This document shows, one piece after another, positions 36,862 through 44,970 of a DNA stretch of 64,000 bases (position 1 is its first letter; every line of letters starts with the position of its first letter). Source of the stretch: Bacillus sp. BA3 (GTDB taxonomy: Bacteria; Bacillota; Bacilli; Bacillales; DSM-1321); the NCBI GenBank assembly GCA_002835675.1, contig PIZR01000002.1, positions 124,001 to 188,000 on the forward strand, written 5' to 3'. A model generated the notes under the pieces. The model saw only the letters and a program-made list of their open reading frames with translations. It was not told where the DNA came from and did not search any database. The translations under genes were made by a program, and so were the position numbers.

Positions 36862-38427
36862 TCAATGTCGCAAAACACCCTTAACATCATGACCCGTATT
36901 GGACTTTACGAGGATTTCATTATAATCGTCTTTTGTAACCGTTTCCAAATCTGTCCTGCGGTTACTGAACAGGGAACCTAAATAGCATGCGAGGAACCCA
37001 AGAGGAATGGAAACGATTCCTGGTGAATTCAAAGGGAAAATCGGGTCACCTGTCATGATGGTGGCTCCGGGAACCGGGTTCCAGACATTTGGACTTAAGG
37101 CCACGAGCAAAAGTGTACCAAAAAGACCTGTCATCATACCGACTATTGCACCGGTTTTATTGAACTTTTTCCAATAGATGGTGAGAAGGATGACCGGCAA
37201 ATTCGAACTGGCTGCCAATGTAAAAGCAATTGATGCCAGAAACGCTACATTGAATTCCTGCAGACCTAATGATAAAACGATTGCAAGTGCAGTCACACCA
37301 ATGGACGCCCATCTAGCCATCGTCATTTGCTGTTTTTCCGTTGCTTTTCCATCTTTTAAAATTTCATTGTAAAAATCATGTGAAAATGCCGTAGCACCTG
37401 TTAAAACGATTCCCGCAACAACTGCCAGTATCGTTGCAAAGGAAACGGCCGCAATAAAGGCGAATAAGATGTCCCCGCCCACAAGTTGGGCCAATAATGG
37501 TGCAGCCATGTTACCCGCTGGATTAGCGGTCATGATATTCGATGTTCCAACCAACTTCGCAGCACCGAATCCGAGAAAAATGACCATGATATGAAAAGCA
37601 CCCATAATCCACATCACCCAAACAACCGACTTCCTTGCCACTTGTGCATTCGGGACAGTCAGAAAACGTATTAAAATGTGCGGTAGACCTGCCGTTCCCA
37701 GAATTAGGCCCAGGGACAAGGAAGCTGCATCCCACCCACTGGCATATTTAATACCTGCCTTCAGGTAAGCTGCTCCCATGGGTGTCGCTGTTTTCATTTC
37801 CGTGAAAATTCCGATGAAACTAAAATTCAACTTCCACATGACGATCATAAATAATATAAACACGCCGCCAATCAGCAGGATTGCTTTAATGATCTGCACC
37901 CAGCTCGTCGCCGTCATCCCCCCAAATAGTACAAATACCAACATTACAATACCTACGATAATGACAGAGGTATTATACGGGATGTCTAAAAGCAATTTAA
38001 ATAAAGCACCTGCCGCAACAAGTTGACCCAGCATGTACATGACTGATATCACCAAGGTATTAAAAGCGGTCACTCCCCGGACCTGTTTATATTTAAACCT
38101 TGTAGTCACCATATCAGCCAATGTGTATTTCCCTAAGTTCCTTAAAGGTTCAGCCACCAGGAATAATACAACAAGGAATGAAACAAGTGCTCCGTACATC
38201 AGGAAAAATCCATCATACCCCGTTAAGGAAAATGCTCCAATCAACCCTAAAAATGTGGAAGCCGACATAAAATCCCCGGCCAATGCAAGTCCATTTTGCC
38301 TAGCTGTCAAACCGCCCCCAGCCGTATAAAAAGAGCCTGCCGTTTTAGTTTTTTTGGAAGCGAAATACGTAATGAAAAGGGTGCCTATCGACATTAGTGC
38401 AAAAAGAATAATAACTGTCCAATTCAT
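36862..38427 (-). CDS. Sodium:solute symporter, ActP/phenylacetate permease-like
   Basis: A 521-residue SSS-family transporter with about 13 membrane segments. GDFMSASTFLGLIGAFSLTG and the central GLPHILIRFLTVPNAQVARK are signatures of the acetate permease (ActP) branch, which also includes phenylacetate permeases of pseudomonads (PhaJ/PpaP type). The gene starts 4 bp after the DUF485 gene. Its setting in the aromatic island suggests uptake of 4-hydroxyphenylacetate or a related acid, but acetate transport is not excluded. GAAGGGC precedes the ATG. Confidence 0.88.
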   Translation of the reverse strand: MNWTVIILFALMSIGTLFITYFASKKTKTAGSFYTAGGGLTARQNGLALAGDFMSASTFLGLIGAFSLTGYDGFFLMYGALVSFLVVLFLVAEPLRNLGKYTLADMVTTRFKYKQVRGVTAFNTLVISVMYMLGQLVAAGALFKLLLDIPYNTSVIIVGIVMLVFVLFGGMTATSWVQIIKAILLIGGVFILFMIVMWKLNFSFIGIFTEMKTATPMGAAYLKAGIKYASGWDAASLSLGLILGTAGLPHILIRFLTVPNAQVARKSVVWVMWIMGAFHIMVIFLGFGAAKLVGTSNIMTANPAGNMAAPLLAQLVGGDILFAFIAAVSFATILAVVAGIVLTGATAFSHDFYNEILKDGKATEKQQMTMARWASIGVTALAIVLSLGLQEFNVAFLASIAFTLAASSNLPVILLTIYWKKFNKTGAIVGMMTGLFGTLLLVALSPNVWNPVPGATIMTGDPIFPLNSPGIVSIPLGFLACYLGSLFSNRRTDLETVTKDDYNEILVKSNTGHDVKGVLRH

Positions 38428-38430
38428 GAT

Positions 38431-38769
38431 TCAAAGCCCTTCTTTCTCGATGATTTCTTTTATTTGTTCATCGATTCTTTCGGATTTCCTTACATATACG
38501 CTGCAAACCCATACAGACATAACCGTGATGGAGACACCGTACACCCACGCCCATGTTATGTCTCCAATGAAAGGGTGATCCAGGATATCAGTGTAAAAAA
38601 CTAAGAAGGGCAAAAGCAGGGAATATCCCATAAAGAATATCGTAAAAGGGATGACGAATTTCTTTTTATCGGAAAGCATATTCTGAAACTCTTTGGAAGC
38701 AACAATCCTTTCATAATCCACTAGATTAGTTTGTTCCGATTCTTGAAGGTTTTTTTCCAACCGAACCAT
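38431..38769 (-). CDS. DUF485 membrane protein (YjcH-like partner of the symporter)
   Basis: A 112-residue protein with two membrane segments (FVIPFTIFFMGYSLLLPFLV and WAWVYGVSITVMSVWVCSVY), matching DUF485/YjcH proteins found just upstream of actP-type symporters. AGAGGTG lies 7 nt before the ATG. It is likely co-translated with the symporter as an accessory subunit; the biochemical role is not established. Confidence 0.85.
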   Translation of the reverse strand: MVRLEKNLQESEQTNLVDYERIVASKEFQNMLSDKKKFVIPFTIFFMGYSLLLPFLVFYTDILDHPFIGDITWAWVYGVSITVMSVWVCSVYVRKSERIDEQIKEIIEKEGL

Positions 38770-38944
38770 CTCTTCACACCTCTTCTGATATTTATTTTTA
38801 AAAGGACGGTACTATAAATAGTATTGAGCCTTTCCATTGCCAAATCCTTTCCAAAAACCCAAACAACTTATCTGCACAAGAAGGGCTAAGCCCATCCCTA
38901 AGAATTCCGAACGCATTTTGTCTAACCGGTGACACATACAGATA

Positions 38945-38972
38945 GGGCAGCAGTTAGTTCCCACTGCTGCCC
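38945..38972. repeat. Perfect hairpin between the DUF485 gene and hpaD
   Basis: GGGCAGCAGT / ACTGCTGCCC, 10-bp perfect arms with an 8-nt loop and no T-run on either side, so not a standard terminator. It lies in a 461-bp gap. The gap also contains a 36-codon minus-strand tail (38,982-39,090) reading KFDGKLEDLKRESINKLKRM, without a start codon, which looks like the end of a lost gene. Confidence 0.5.
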
Positions 38973-39230
38973 TGTCCCAGACTATATCTTATAGAAGGCT
39001 TGCACTTTCGCAATAGACTTAGCTTGCATATCCTTCATCCGTTTTAGTTTATTTATACTTTCACGTTTCAAATCTTCCAGTTTTCCATCAAACTTTCACC
39101 AATTCCCTAAACGGTGACAATTGGTCTTGGAACAGGTATATATAAACAAGCGCCCTATCAAAATGACAATGTGCGGTCAATGTATGTTTTTGCCGAAACA
39201 CTCGATCATTCATCCTGAATCCCGCTTTTT

Positions 39231-40214
39231 TCAGATGATGAATTCAGGCTTGCTTTTTGCCAGAATCGGTTCTTTAAGAGGAACTTCTTCACCTGATATT
39301 ATATCAAGGACAGCAGAAGCCTCATCAAACCATGAATCCGGGGCTTTTGCTCCCCAAAATGTCTGGCGTCTTGGATCATTCAAATCCCAATGAATCGGTT
39401 CGATATCCGGGTCAGATGTTAAGTAATCCCCATTGTATAATTCGATTCTGTGACCGTCCGGGTCTCTTAAATATAGGAAGAATGCATTGGATAGGCCATG
39501 CCTTCCTGGTCCGCGTTCGATGGACTGTGCATATCCAAGTGATGCCAGTACATCACAGGCATGGATAATTGCAAGGGGGTCAGGCAGAAAGAAGCCTACA
39601 TGATGAAGTCTTGGACCGATTCCGTTCATGAATGCCTGGTCATGGACGGTTTGCTTTCTATGTAGCCACGTAGCCCATAATTGGCCCGACTCATCCACTG
39701 TATCTTCCGAGCAGGCAAAACCTAATTCTTTCACATAAAAATCATAGGCTTTTTGGACATTTGTTACATTACAATTCACATGATCGATCCTTTGGACCCT
39801 TGACCCCCTATGCATATCGAATCTTTGCAGCAATCTCTCTGCTTTATCCATTTTGCTGAAAAACTCGATTGGCAATCCGGAAATATCCTGAACTCGGAGC
39901 GACTTGCCTAGTGCATGCTGTGTTCCTTCCTTCATCCACTTCATTTTCATTCCCTTGGACAGGAAGAAAGATTCCAATTCTTCAAGGTCTTCCTCTTTTT
40001 CAACCTTGTATCCTATCGCTTCAACGCTTGGCTTTTCTGCCTTTTGCAAGATAAGCGAGTGATGATGCGCTTCCTCTAAACCACGTAAATATATGTGATC
40101 ATTCGTTCTTTCCGTTTCAATAAAACCTAAAGCATCCACATAAAAGGCTCTTGATTTATCTAAATCCGTTACATTAAGTATCGTTCTCGCAACACGAATA
40201 ATAGAAAAATTCAT
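39231..40214 (-). CDS. hpaD: 3,4-dihydroxyphenylacetate 2,3-dioxygenase (VOC family)
   Basis: A 327-residue type I extradiol dioxygenase with two vicinal-oxygen-chelate domains, similar to Brevibacterium fuscum homoprotocatechuate 2,3-dioxygenase rather than the unrelated E. coli HpaD. Metal ligands should be the His of RIDHVNCNV, the His of RLHHVGFFL and the Glu of HRIELYNGDY. It opens the ring of homoprotocatechuate next to the hydroxyls, giving 5-carboxymethyl-2-hydroxymuconic semialdehyde, the HpaE substrate. GGGGAG precedes the ATG; hpaE ends 29 bp upstream in the same operon. Confidence 0.95.
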   Translation of the reverse strand: MNFSIIRVARTILNVTDLDKSRAFYVDALGFIETERTNDHIYLRGLEEAHHHSLILQKAEKPSVEAIGYKVEKEEDLEELESFFLSKGMKMKWMKEGTQHALGKSLRVQDISGLPIEFFSKMDKAERLLQRFDMHRGSRVQRIDHVNCNVTNVQKAYDFYVKELGFACSEDTVDESGQLWATWLHRKQTVHDQAFMNGIGPRLHHVGFFLPDPLAIIHACDVLASLGYAQSIERGPGRHGLSNAFFLYLRDPDGHRIELYNGDYLTSDPDIEPIHWDLNDPRRQTFWGAKAPDSWFDEASAVLDIISGEEVPLKEPILAKSKPEFII

Positions 40215-40243
40215 TGTATTCTCCCCTTCTTTATGACACCCGA

Positions 40244-41758
40244 TTATTTTTCAGCAGAAGAAACGGCATTTCGTTTTATGTCCCCAAATTTCGGAATGTG
40301 ATGTTCTCCAATTGCTACGTGGATAACTTGTGTTTCCGTATAGAATTCAAAGCTATAATGGCCACCTTCACGTCCTACCCCACTATATTTCGATCCTCCA
40401 AACGGTATCCGCAAATCCCTTACGTTTTGGGAATTCACCCATACCATCCCACTATCGACAGCTTGAGCAAACCTATGTCCCCGTTTCATATCATTTGTCC
40501 ATACATATGCAGCAAGCCCATACTTTACATCATTAGCCATTCTCAGTACTTCCTCTTCGGTCTTGAAAGGAATGACTGCCATGACTGGTCCAAAAATCTC
40601 TTCTTGTGCTACCGTCATATCATTTGTACAGTTCAAGAGAAGCGTCGGGGCAATATAATTCCCTTCGTTGAACGCACTTGGTATCGCACCGCTTATAATT
40701 TCAGCCCCTTCATCTTTTGCTATATCCAGATAACGGGAGACATTATTAAAGTGGTCACGATGGATCAGCGGTCCGATTTCCGTTTCTGGATCCATTGGGT
40801 TTCCAATTTTGATATTATGAACACGTTCCTTCAATTCTGCAACGAACTGGTCTATTATCGATTCATGGACAAATAATCTGGAATTGGCTGTGCATCGCTC
40901 CCCATTGAATGAATAGATTCCCCAAACCACCGAATCCAGGGCCTTTTCCAGATCGGCATCTTCAAAAATGACGGCTGGTGATTTACCTCCGAGTTCCATG
41001 GAAAAACGTTTCATCGTATCCGCACCATTTTTAATGATTTCAGCGCCAGTTGTCGTTTCTCCGGTAAAGGATATCAATTGGACCTCTGGATGGGCAACCA
41101 AGGACGCCCCAGCTGTCTCCCCAAAACCGTGAACGATATTGAATACGCCCTTTGGCAGACCGGATTGGTCAATGATTTGTGCTAATTTATTGGCAGTCAA
41201 TGGAGACCACTCCGCCGGTTTAAGGACACATGTATTACCTGTAGCCAGAGCCGGGGCGATCTTCCAGGTTTCTAACATGAAAGGCGCATTCCAAGGAGTG
41301 ATTAATCCTGCGACTCCTATCGATTTATGAATCGTATAATTGATGAAAGTGTCATCCACTTGATACGACTCCCCTATCAGCCTGCTTTTCACCATTTCAG
41401 AATAAAAACGGAAATTCTCCGCTCCCCTTGCCGCCTGTTTTTTTGTCTGGCTAATCGGCAACCCTGTATCAAGGGATTCCAAAAAGGAAATTTCTTCGGC
41501 ATTCTCTTCAATTAAATCAGCAATCCTATTAATGTACTTCAATCTTTCTTCCACTTTCATCGTTCTCCATGGACCGTTATCGAATGCAGCTCTTGCGGCG
41601 GCTACCGCTTGATCAATATCCTCTTTAAATCCTTCTGCCACATTATTGATTGCTTGATTATTAAAAGGGCTTAGATTTTCAAATGTTTTTCCTGAGATTC
41701 CATCAACAAATTGACCATTGATGTAATGCTTGACATCTTGCACCGGAAAAGTTTGCAT
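40244..41758 (-). CDS. hpaE: 5-carboxymethyl-2-hydroxymuconic semialdehyde dehydrogenase
   Basis: A 504-residue NAD-dependent aldehyde dehydrogenase. The catalytic Cys is in FNGERCTANSR, the general-base Glu in MELGGKSPAV, and the cofactor loop is FTGETTTG. It oxidises the ring-cleavage aldehyde to 5-carboxymethyl-2-hydroxymuconate. Third gene of the gntR-dapA-hpaE-hpaD operon. AAAGGAGG stands before the ATG. The family is broad, and the assignment rests on its place between hpaD and the aldolase. Confidence 0.92.
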   Translation of the reverse strand: MQTFPVQDVKHYINGQFVDGISGKTFENLSPFNNQAINNVAEGFKEDIDQAVAAARAAFDNGPWRTMKVEERLKYINRIADLIEENAEEISFLESLDTGLPISQTKKQAARGAENFRFYSEMVKSRLIGESYQVDDTFINYTIHKSIGVAGLITPWNAPFMLETWKIAPALATGNTCVLKPAEWSPLTANKLAQIIDQSGLPKGVFNIVHGFGETAGASLVAHPEVQLISFTGETTTGAEIIKNGADTMKRFSMELGGKSPAVIFEDADLEKALDSVVWGIYSFNGERCTANSRLFVHESIIDQFVAELKERVHNIKIGNPMDPETEIGPLIHRDHFNNVSRYLDIAKDEGAEIISGAIPSAFNEGNYIAPTLLLNCTNDMTVAQEEIFGPVMAVIPFKTEEEVLRMANDVKYGLAAYVWTNDMKRGHRFAQAVDSGMVWVNSQNVRDLRIPFGGSKYSGVGREGGHYSFEFYTETQVIHVAIGEHHIPKFGDIKRNAVSSAEK

Positions 41759-41837
41759 GAATAAATCCTCCTTTAAAAATTAATTCAGGAAGATGACAAT
41801 AATCGTTTGGATTTGTGCAATCTTCCCAATCTAGCAA

Positions 41838-42755
41838 TTATGACTGGATTTTTTGGTCAATCAAACCGTATGATTGAAGGGTTTCACGCAGTTCTTTTTC
41901 CAACGGTTCCGAAGGCGGTCCCATCGGCGGCCGTAATGCAGGATTGATTTTCCCCATCATCCCCATCGCAGCTTTTAATGGTCCTGGATTGGTTTCTTTA
42001 AACAAAACATCATTCAATGGCATTAATTTGTAATGGAGGTCAAGTGCCTTTTCCACATCACCCTCCACCCAATGGTTATAAATTTCAGCCACTTCTTTAG
42101 GAGTGATATTAGCTGTAGCACTAATATGTCCTGCTCCTCCAATAGCCAGCATCGGATAGCATAATAATTCGATGCCAGAATATAAGAGAAAATCCCTTCC
42201 GCAATTCAATAAGACACGGTTCACATGTTCAAAATCTTTATTAGATTCCTTTACGCCAATTATATTTTCACAATCTTCAGCAAGGCGTGCCAATGTCTTA
42301 ACTTCCAAATTCGTTGCCGTTCTTCCGGGAATGTTATAAACGATAAGCGGGATATCAACGGAATCGGCCACCGTCTTAAAGTGATTGTAAAGTGCCTGCT
42401 GATTCGGCTTATTGTAATAAGGAACGATGACTAAAGCAGCATCAGCCCCCATTTCCTGTGCCCTTTTAGTCAAATGCAATGTTTCTTTCTGATTGGCAGA
42501 TCCAGTACCTGGTGCAACCGGAACACGTGCTTTTGCTGCTTTGATTGCCGTTTCCATCACTAATTCCCGTTCCTCAATCGTTAGAGAACTCGGCTCGCCG
42601 GTAGTCCCGCATACCGAGATTCCATGGGAACCGCTTTCAATATGCCAGTTTACTAGATTTTCAATGGCCTTTACATCCACTTCCATCTTGTCATCAAATG
42701 GAGTGATAATTGGAGCTATGGATCCTCTTAAACGACTTTTGATTTCCTCGTACAT
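41838..42755 (-). CDS. DapA/N-acetylneuraminate-lyase family aldolase in the hpa operon
   Basis: A 305-residue class I (Schiff base) aldolase. SVCGTTGEPSSLT is the substrate loop, VYNIPGRT carries the catalytic Tyr, and IIGVKESNKD the Schiff-base Lys. By sequence it would be called dihydrodipicolinate synthase. Its position between gntR and hpaE suggests instead the last aldol cleavage or a related step, taking the place of the metal-dependent HpaI of E. coli (inference). The gene continues the gntR transcript (108 bp gap). Confidence 0.82.
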   Translation of the reverse strand: MYEEIKSRLRGSIAPIITPFDDKMEVDVKAIENLVNWHIESGSHGISVCGTTGEPSSLTIEERELVMETAIKAAKARVPVAPGTGSANQKETLHLTKRAQEMGADAALVIVPYYNKPNQQALYNHFKTVADSVDIPLIVYNIPGRTATNLEVKTLARLAEDCENIIGVKESNKDFEHVNRVLLNCGRDFLLYSGIELLCYPMLAIGGAGHISATANITPKEVAEIYNHWVEGDVEKALDLHYKLMPLNDVLFKETNPGPLKAAMGMMGKINPALRPPMGPPSEPLEKELRETLQSYGLIDQKIQS

Positions 42756-42863
42756 TTTTTCTACCGCCCTTTCGTTATTTGAATATTCGGAATAATTAAA
42801 CGAAAAAATCGGCCTTGCTTTTATGAATAATCGATCGACTATTATAAAACAAGGCCTGGGTCA

Positions 42864-43541
42864 TCAAAGTGCCTGATCGTGATTAGTTTCCGACCTCTGC
42901 TTGAATGTATTGATGGCATTCAGTTTATGCTTTCTCACCAGAGATTCAATTTCTTCAAAAGATGCTTTTTCCTTTAAAAGCTTTATGATGCTTTCATGTT
43001 CGCGAATCGATTGGACTGCGCGTTGCGGTACCATGGTAAACATGGACTTTCTGACTCTATTCATTCTTTGTTGAGCCTGTTTAATTTCCTCCTTCAAAAA
43101 GGAATTTCCGCACTTTTCATAAATTTCCTCATGGAAACATTCGTTTAACTTACCAAACAGCTCTAATTCAAAGTTATGGAGGGCTTTTTCCATTTCCTTG
43201 TTTAAATTAATCAGATTTTCAAAATCATCATCTTTCATCGTTAAAGAACTAAGGGCAGCTGCATATCCTTCAAGCAAAGATAGAACTGAAAGAGTTTCAA
43301 TGTATTCGCTCTCATTAATACTTGTAACCACTGCTCCACTATAAGGCTTATATTGAATAAGGCCGTCGGATTCCAGTTGTCTGATCGCTTCCCTGACAGG
43401 AATCGGACTTAGTCTAAGTTCTTTTGCCGTTTGATCGATAATGATCCGCTGTCCAGAACCATATGTTCCATCCAAAATTAATTTACGAAGGTGCTCATAA
43501 GCTATTTGCTTTTTGCTGGGTATTTTGTTTTTCTCTTCCAT
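42864..43541 (-). CDS. GntR-family (FadR/FCD) transcriptional regulator of the hpa genes
   Basis: A 225-residue regulator: N-terminal winged HTH (QIAYEHLRKLILDGTYGSGQ, SPIPVREAIRQLESDGLI) and an all-helical FCD ligand domain. In this family, D-x4-H ... H ... H residues bind a metal and an organic-acid ligand. It is the first gene of gntR-dapA-hpaE-hpaD, and three copies of a 10-12 bp palindrome stand just before it. The same sequence occurs before hpaG1G2F, so it is the likely repressor of the whole pathway, released by a pathway acid. No clear ribosome site is seen. Confidence 0.88.
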   Translation of the reverse strand: MEEKNKIPSKKQIAYEHLRKLILDGTYGSGQRIIIDQTAKELRLSPIPVREAIRQLESDGLIQYKPYSGAVVTSINESEYIETLSVLSLLEGYAAALSSLTMKDDDFENLINLNKEMEKALHNFELELFGKLNECFHEEIYEKCGNSFLKEEIKQAQQRMNRVRKSMFTMVPQRAVQSIREHESIIKLLKEKASFEEIESLVRKHKLNAINTFKQRSETNHDQAL

Positions 43542-43547
43542 ATTTTC

Positions 43548-43576
43548 ATCATATATGAAATCATATATGATTGCAA
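43548..43576 (-). promoter_or_regulatory. Promoter of gntR-dapA-hpaE-hpaD
   Basis: On the minus strand TTGCAA (43571-43576), 17-nt spacer, TATGAT (43548-43553). Operator copies cover the spacer and the -10. The predicted start point falls at about the ATG (43541), so the message would have almost no leader. Confidence 0.45.
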
Positions 43577-43604
43577 TCGATTTTTATTAAAAATCATATA
43601 TGAT
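43549..43604. promoter_or_regulatory. Putative GntR operators, three palindromes
   Basis: TCATATATGA at 43549-43558, ATCATATATGAT at 43560-43571 and again at 43593-43604. The last two are identical to the copy at 32094-32105. Spacing between the first two centres is 12 bp, close to one helical turn, and the third lies about three turns away. Confidence 0.65.
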
Positions 43605-43715
43605 TTTTTTCTTTATGTACTGTTTCTCTGCAGGACTTAATGGGACAAAAACTCCATTGATAAAAAGGGAGATCAGTAATCGACCTTTCCTGTGCCATAG
43701 ATATAATTCAACTAA

Positions 43716-43760
43716 AATAACCTGCAGACACTGATGTAGCCAGGTAGTCTGCAGGTTATT
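43716..43760 (-). terminator. Terminator of ypmA-ypmB-aspB
   Basis: Perfect 14-bp stem AATAACCTGCAGAC / GTCTGCAGGTTATT around a 17-nt loop, followed on the minus strand by TTTTAG. It marks the right edge of the catabolic island. Confidence 0.8.
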
Positions 43761-43766
43761 AAAAAA

Positions 43767-44951
43767 TTATGCCATTTTTGATTTAACGAATGAATGTATT
43801 CTTTCAACTGCTGCTTCCAGCAGCTCCAGTGAAGTTGCATAAGAGAGTCTGATGTTATCAGGTGCACCGAACCCTGAACCTGGAATAACAGCCACTTGAG
43901 CTTCTTCCAGCAACGCAGTCGTAAAATCTTCGACATTGCTGTACCCTGTTAATTCAACTGCACGTTTAACATTCGGGAATAAATAAAATGCCCCTTGTGG
44001 TTTAATGCAGCTTACGCCTGGAATTTCAACCAATTTATCATATATCTTATTCAAACGGCCTTCAAATGCCTGACGCATTTCCTCAACAGGCTCCTGCGTA
44101 CCTTCATAAGCCGCAATAGCACCATATTGAGCAGTTGTGGTAGGATTTGATGTGCTATGGCTGGCAAGGTTCGCCATTGCTTTAATGATGGACTCATCAC
44201 CGGCTGCATAACCTATTCTCCAGCCAGTCATCGAATGCGATTTAGAAACACCATTGATGATGATCGTTTGCTTTTTCAATTCAGGTGAAATCTCTGCAAT
44301 GGATGTATGTTTAGCATTTCCATATACCAATTTTTCGTAAATTTCGTCGGAAACGATCAAGATATCATGAGCCAGGCAAACTTCCCCGATAGCCGCCAAT
44401 TCTTCCCTGGAGTAAAGCATGCCCGTTGGATTGCTTGGCGAGTTGATGATAACCGCTTTCGTTTTTTCGGTAATTGCTTGTTCTAATTGTTCTTTAGTGA
44501 TTTTATATTGATTTTCTTCCGTACCGACTAAATAAACCGGCTTTCCGTCAGCAAGCTTGATTTGCTCAGGATAGCTCACCCAATATGGTATCGGAACAAT
44601 GACTTCATCTTCTTCGTCCAGGATAGCTTGAAACAATGTGTAAAGCGAGTGCTTTGCACCTGAGCCAACTACAATTTCAGACGGTTTGTAATCCAAGCCT
44701 TGATCACGCTTCAATTTAGCCGCAATTGCTTCTTTTAGCTTCGGCAGACCAGCGGATGGCGTGTATTTAGTTTGACCTTCATTCATGGATAGAAGTGCTG
44801 CATCTATGATATGTTGGGGTGTATTATAGTCTGGTTCACCAGCACCCAATCCAATTATATCCAGACCTTGGGCCTTAAGCTCCTTTGCTTTTGCCGTAAT
44901 GGCCAATGTTGTTGATGGCGTTAATGACTGAACCCGGTTCGCTAATTTCAT
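43767..44951 (-). CDS. aspB: Aspartate aminotransferase (class I)
   Basis: A 394-residue PLP-dependent transaminase of the Bacillus AspB/subgroup Ib type, which interconverts aspartate and 2-oxoglutarate with oxaloacetate and glutamate. The Schiff-base Lys is in NGVSKSHSMTGWRIGY. Other marks are GAGEPDYNTP, NSPSNPTG and D-E-I-Y-E. Last gene of the ypmA-ypmB-aspB operon, 19 bp after ypmB. In B. subtilis asnS comes next; here the hpa island lies between them. Confidence 0.95.
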   Translation of the reverse strand: MKLANRVQSLTPSTTLAITAKAKELKAQGLDIIGLGAGEPDYNTPQHIIDAALLSMNEGQTKYTPSAGLPKLKEAIAAKLKRDQGLDYKPSEIVVGSGAKHSLYTLFQAILDEEDEVIVPIPYWVSYPEQIKLADGKPVYLVGTEENQYKITKEQLEQAITEKTKAVIINSPSNPTGMLYSREELAAIGEVCLAHDILIVSDEIYEKLVYGNAKHTSIAEISPELKKQTIIINGVSKSHSMTGWRIGYAAGDESIIKAMANLASHSTSNPTTTAQYGAIAAYEGTQEPVEEMRQAFEGRLNKIYDKLVEIPGVSCIKPQGAFYLFPNVKRAVELTGYSNVEDFTTALLEEAQVAVIPGSGFGAPDNIRLSYATSLELLEAAVERIHSFVKSKMA

Positions 44952-44970
44952 ATTAAATTAATCCTCCATT

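Noticed and set aside
40214..40876. 220-residue plus-strand frame opposite hpaE
   Set aside because: Antisense shadow; hpaE is a complete, recognisable aldehyde dehydrogenase.
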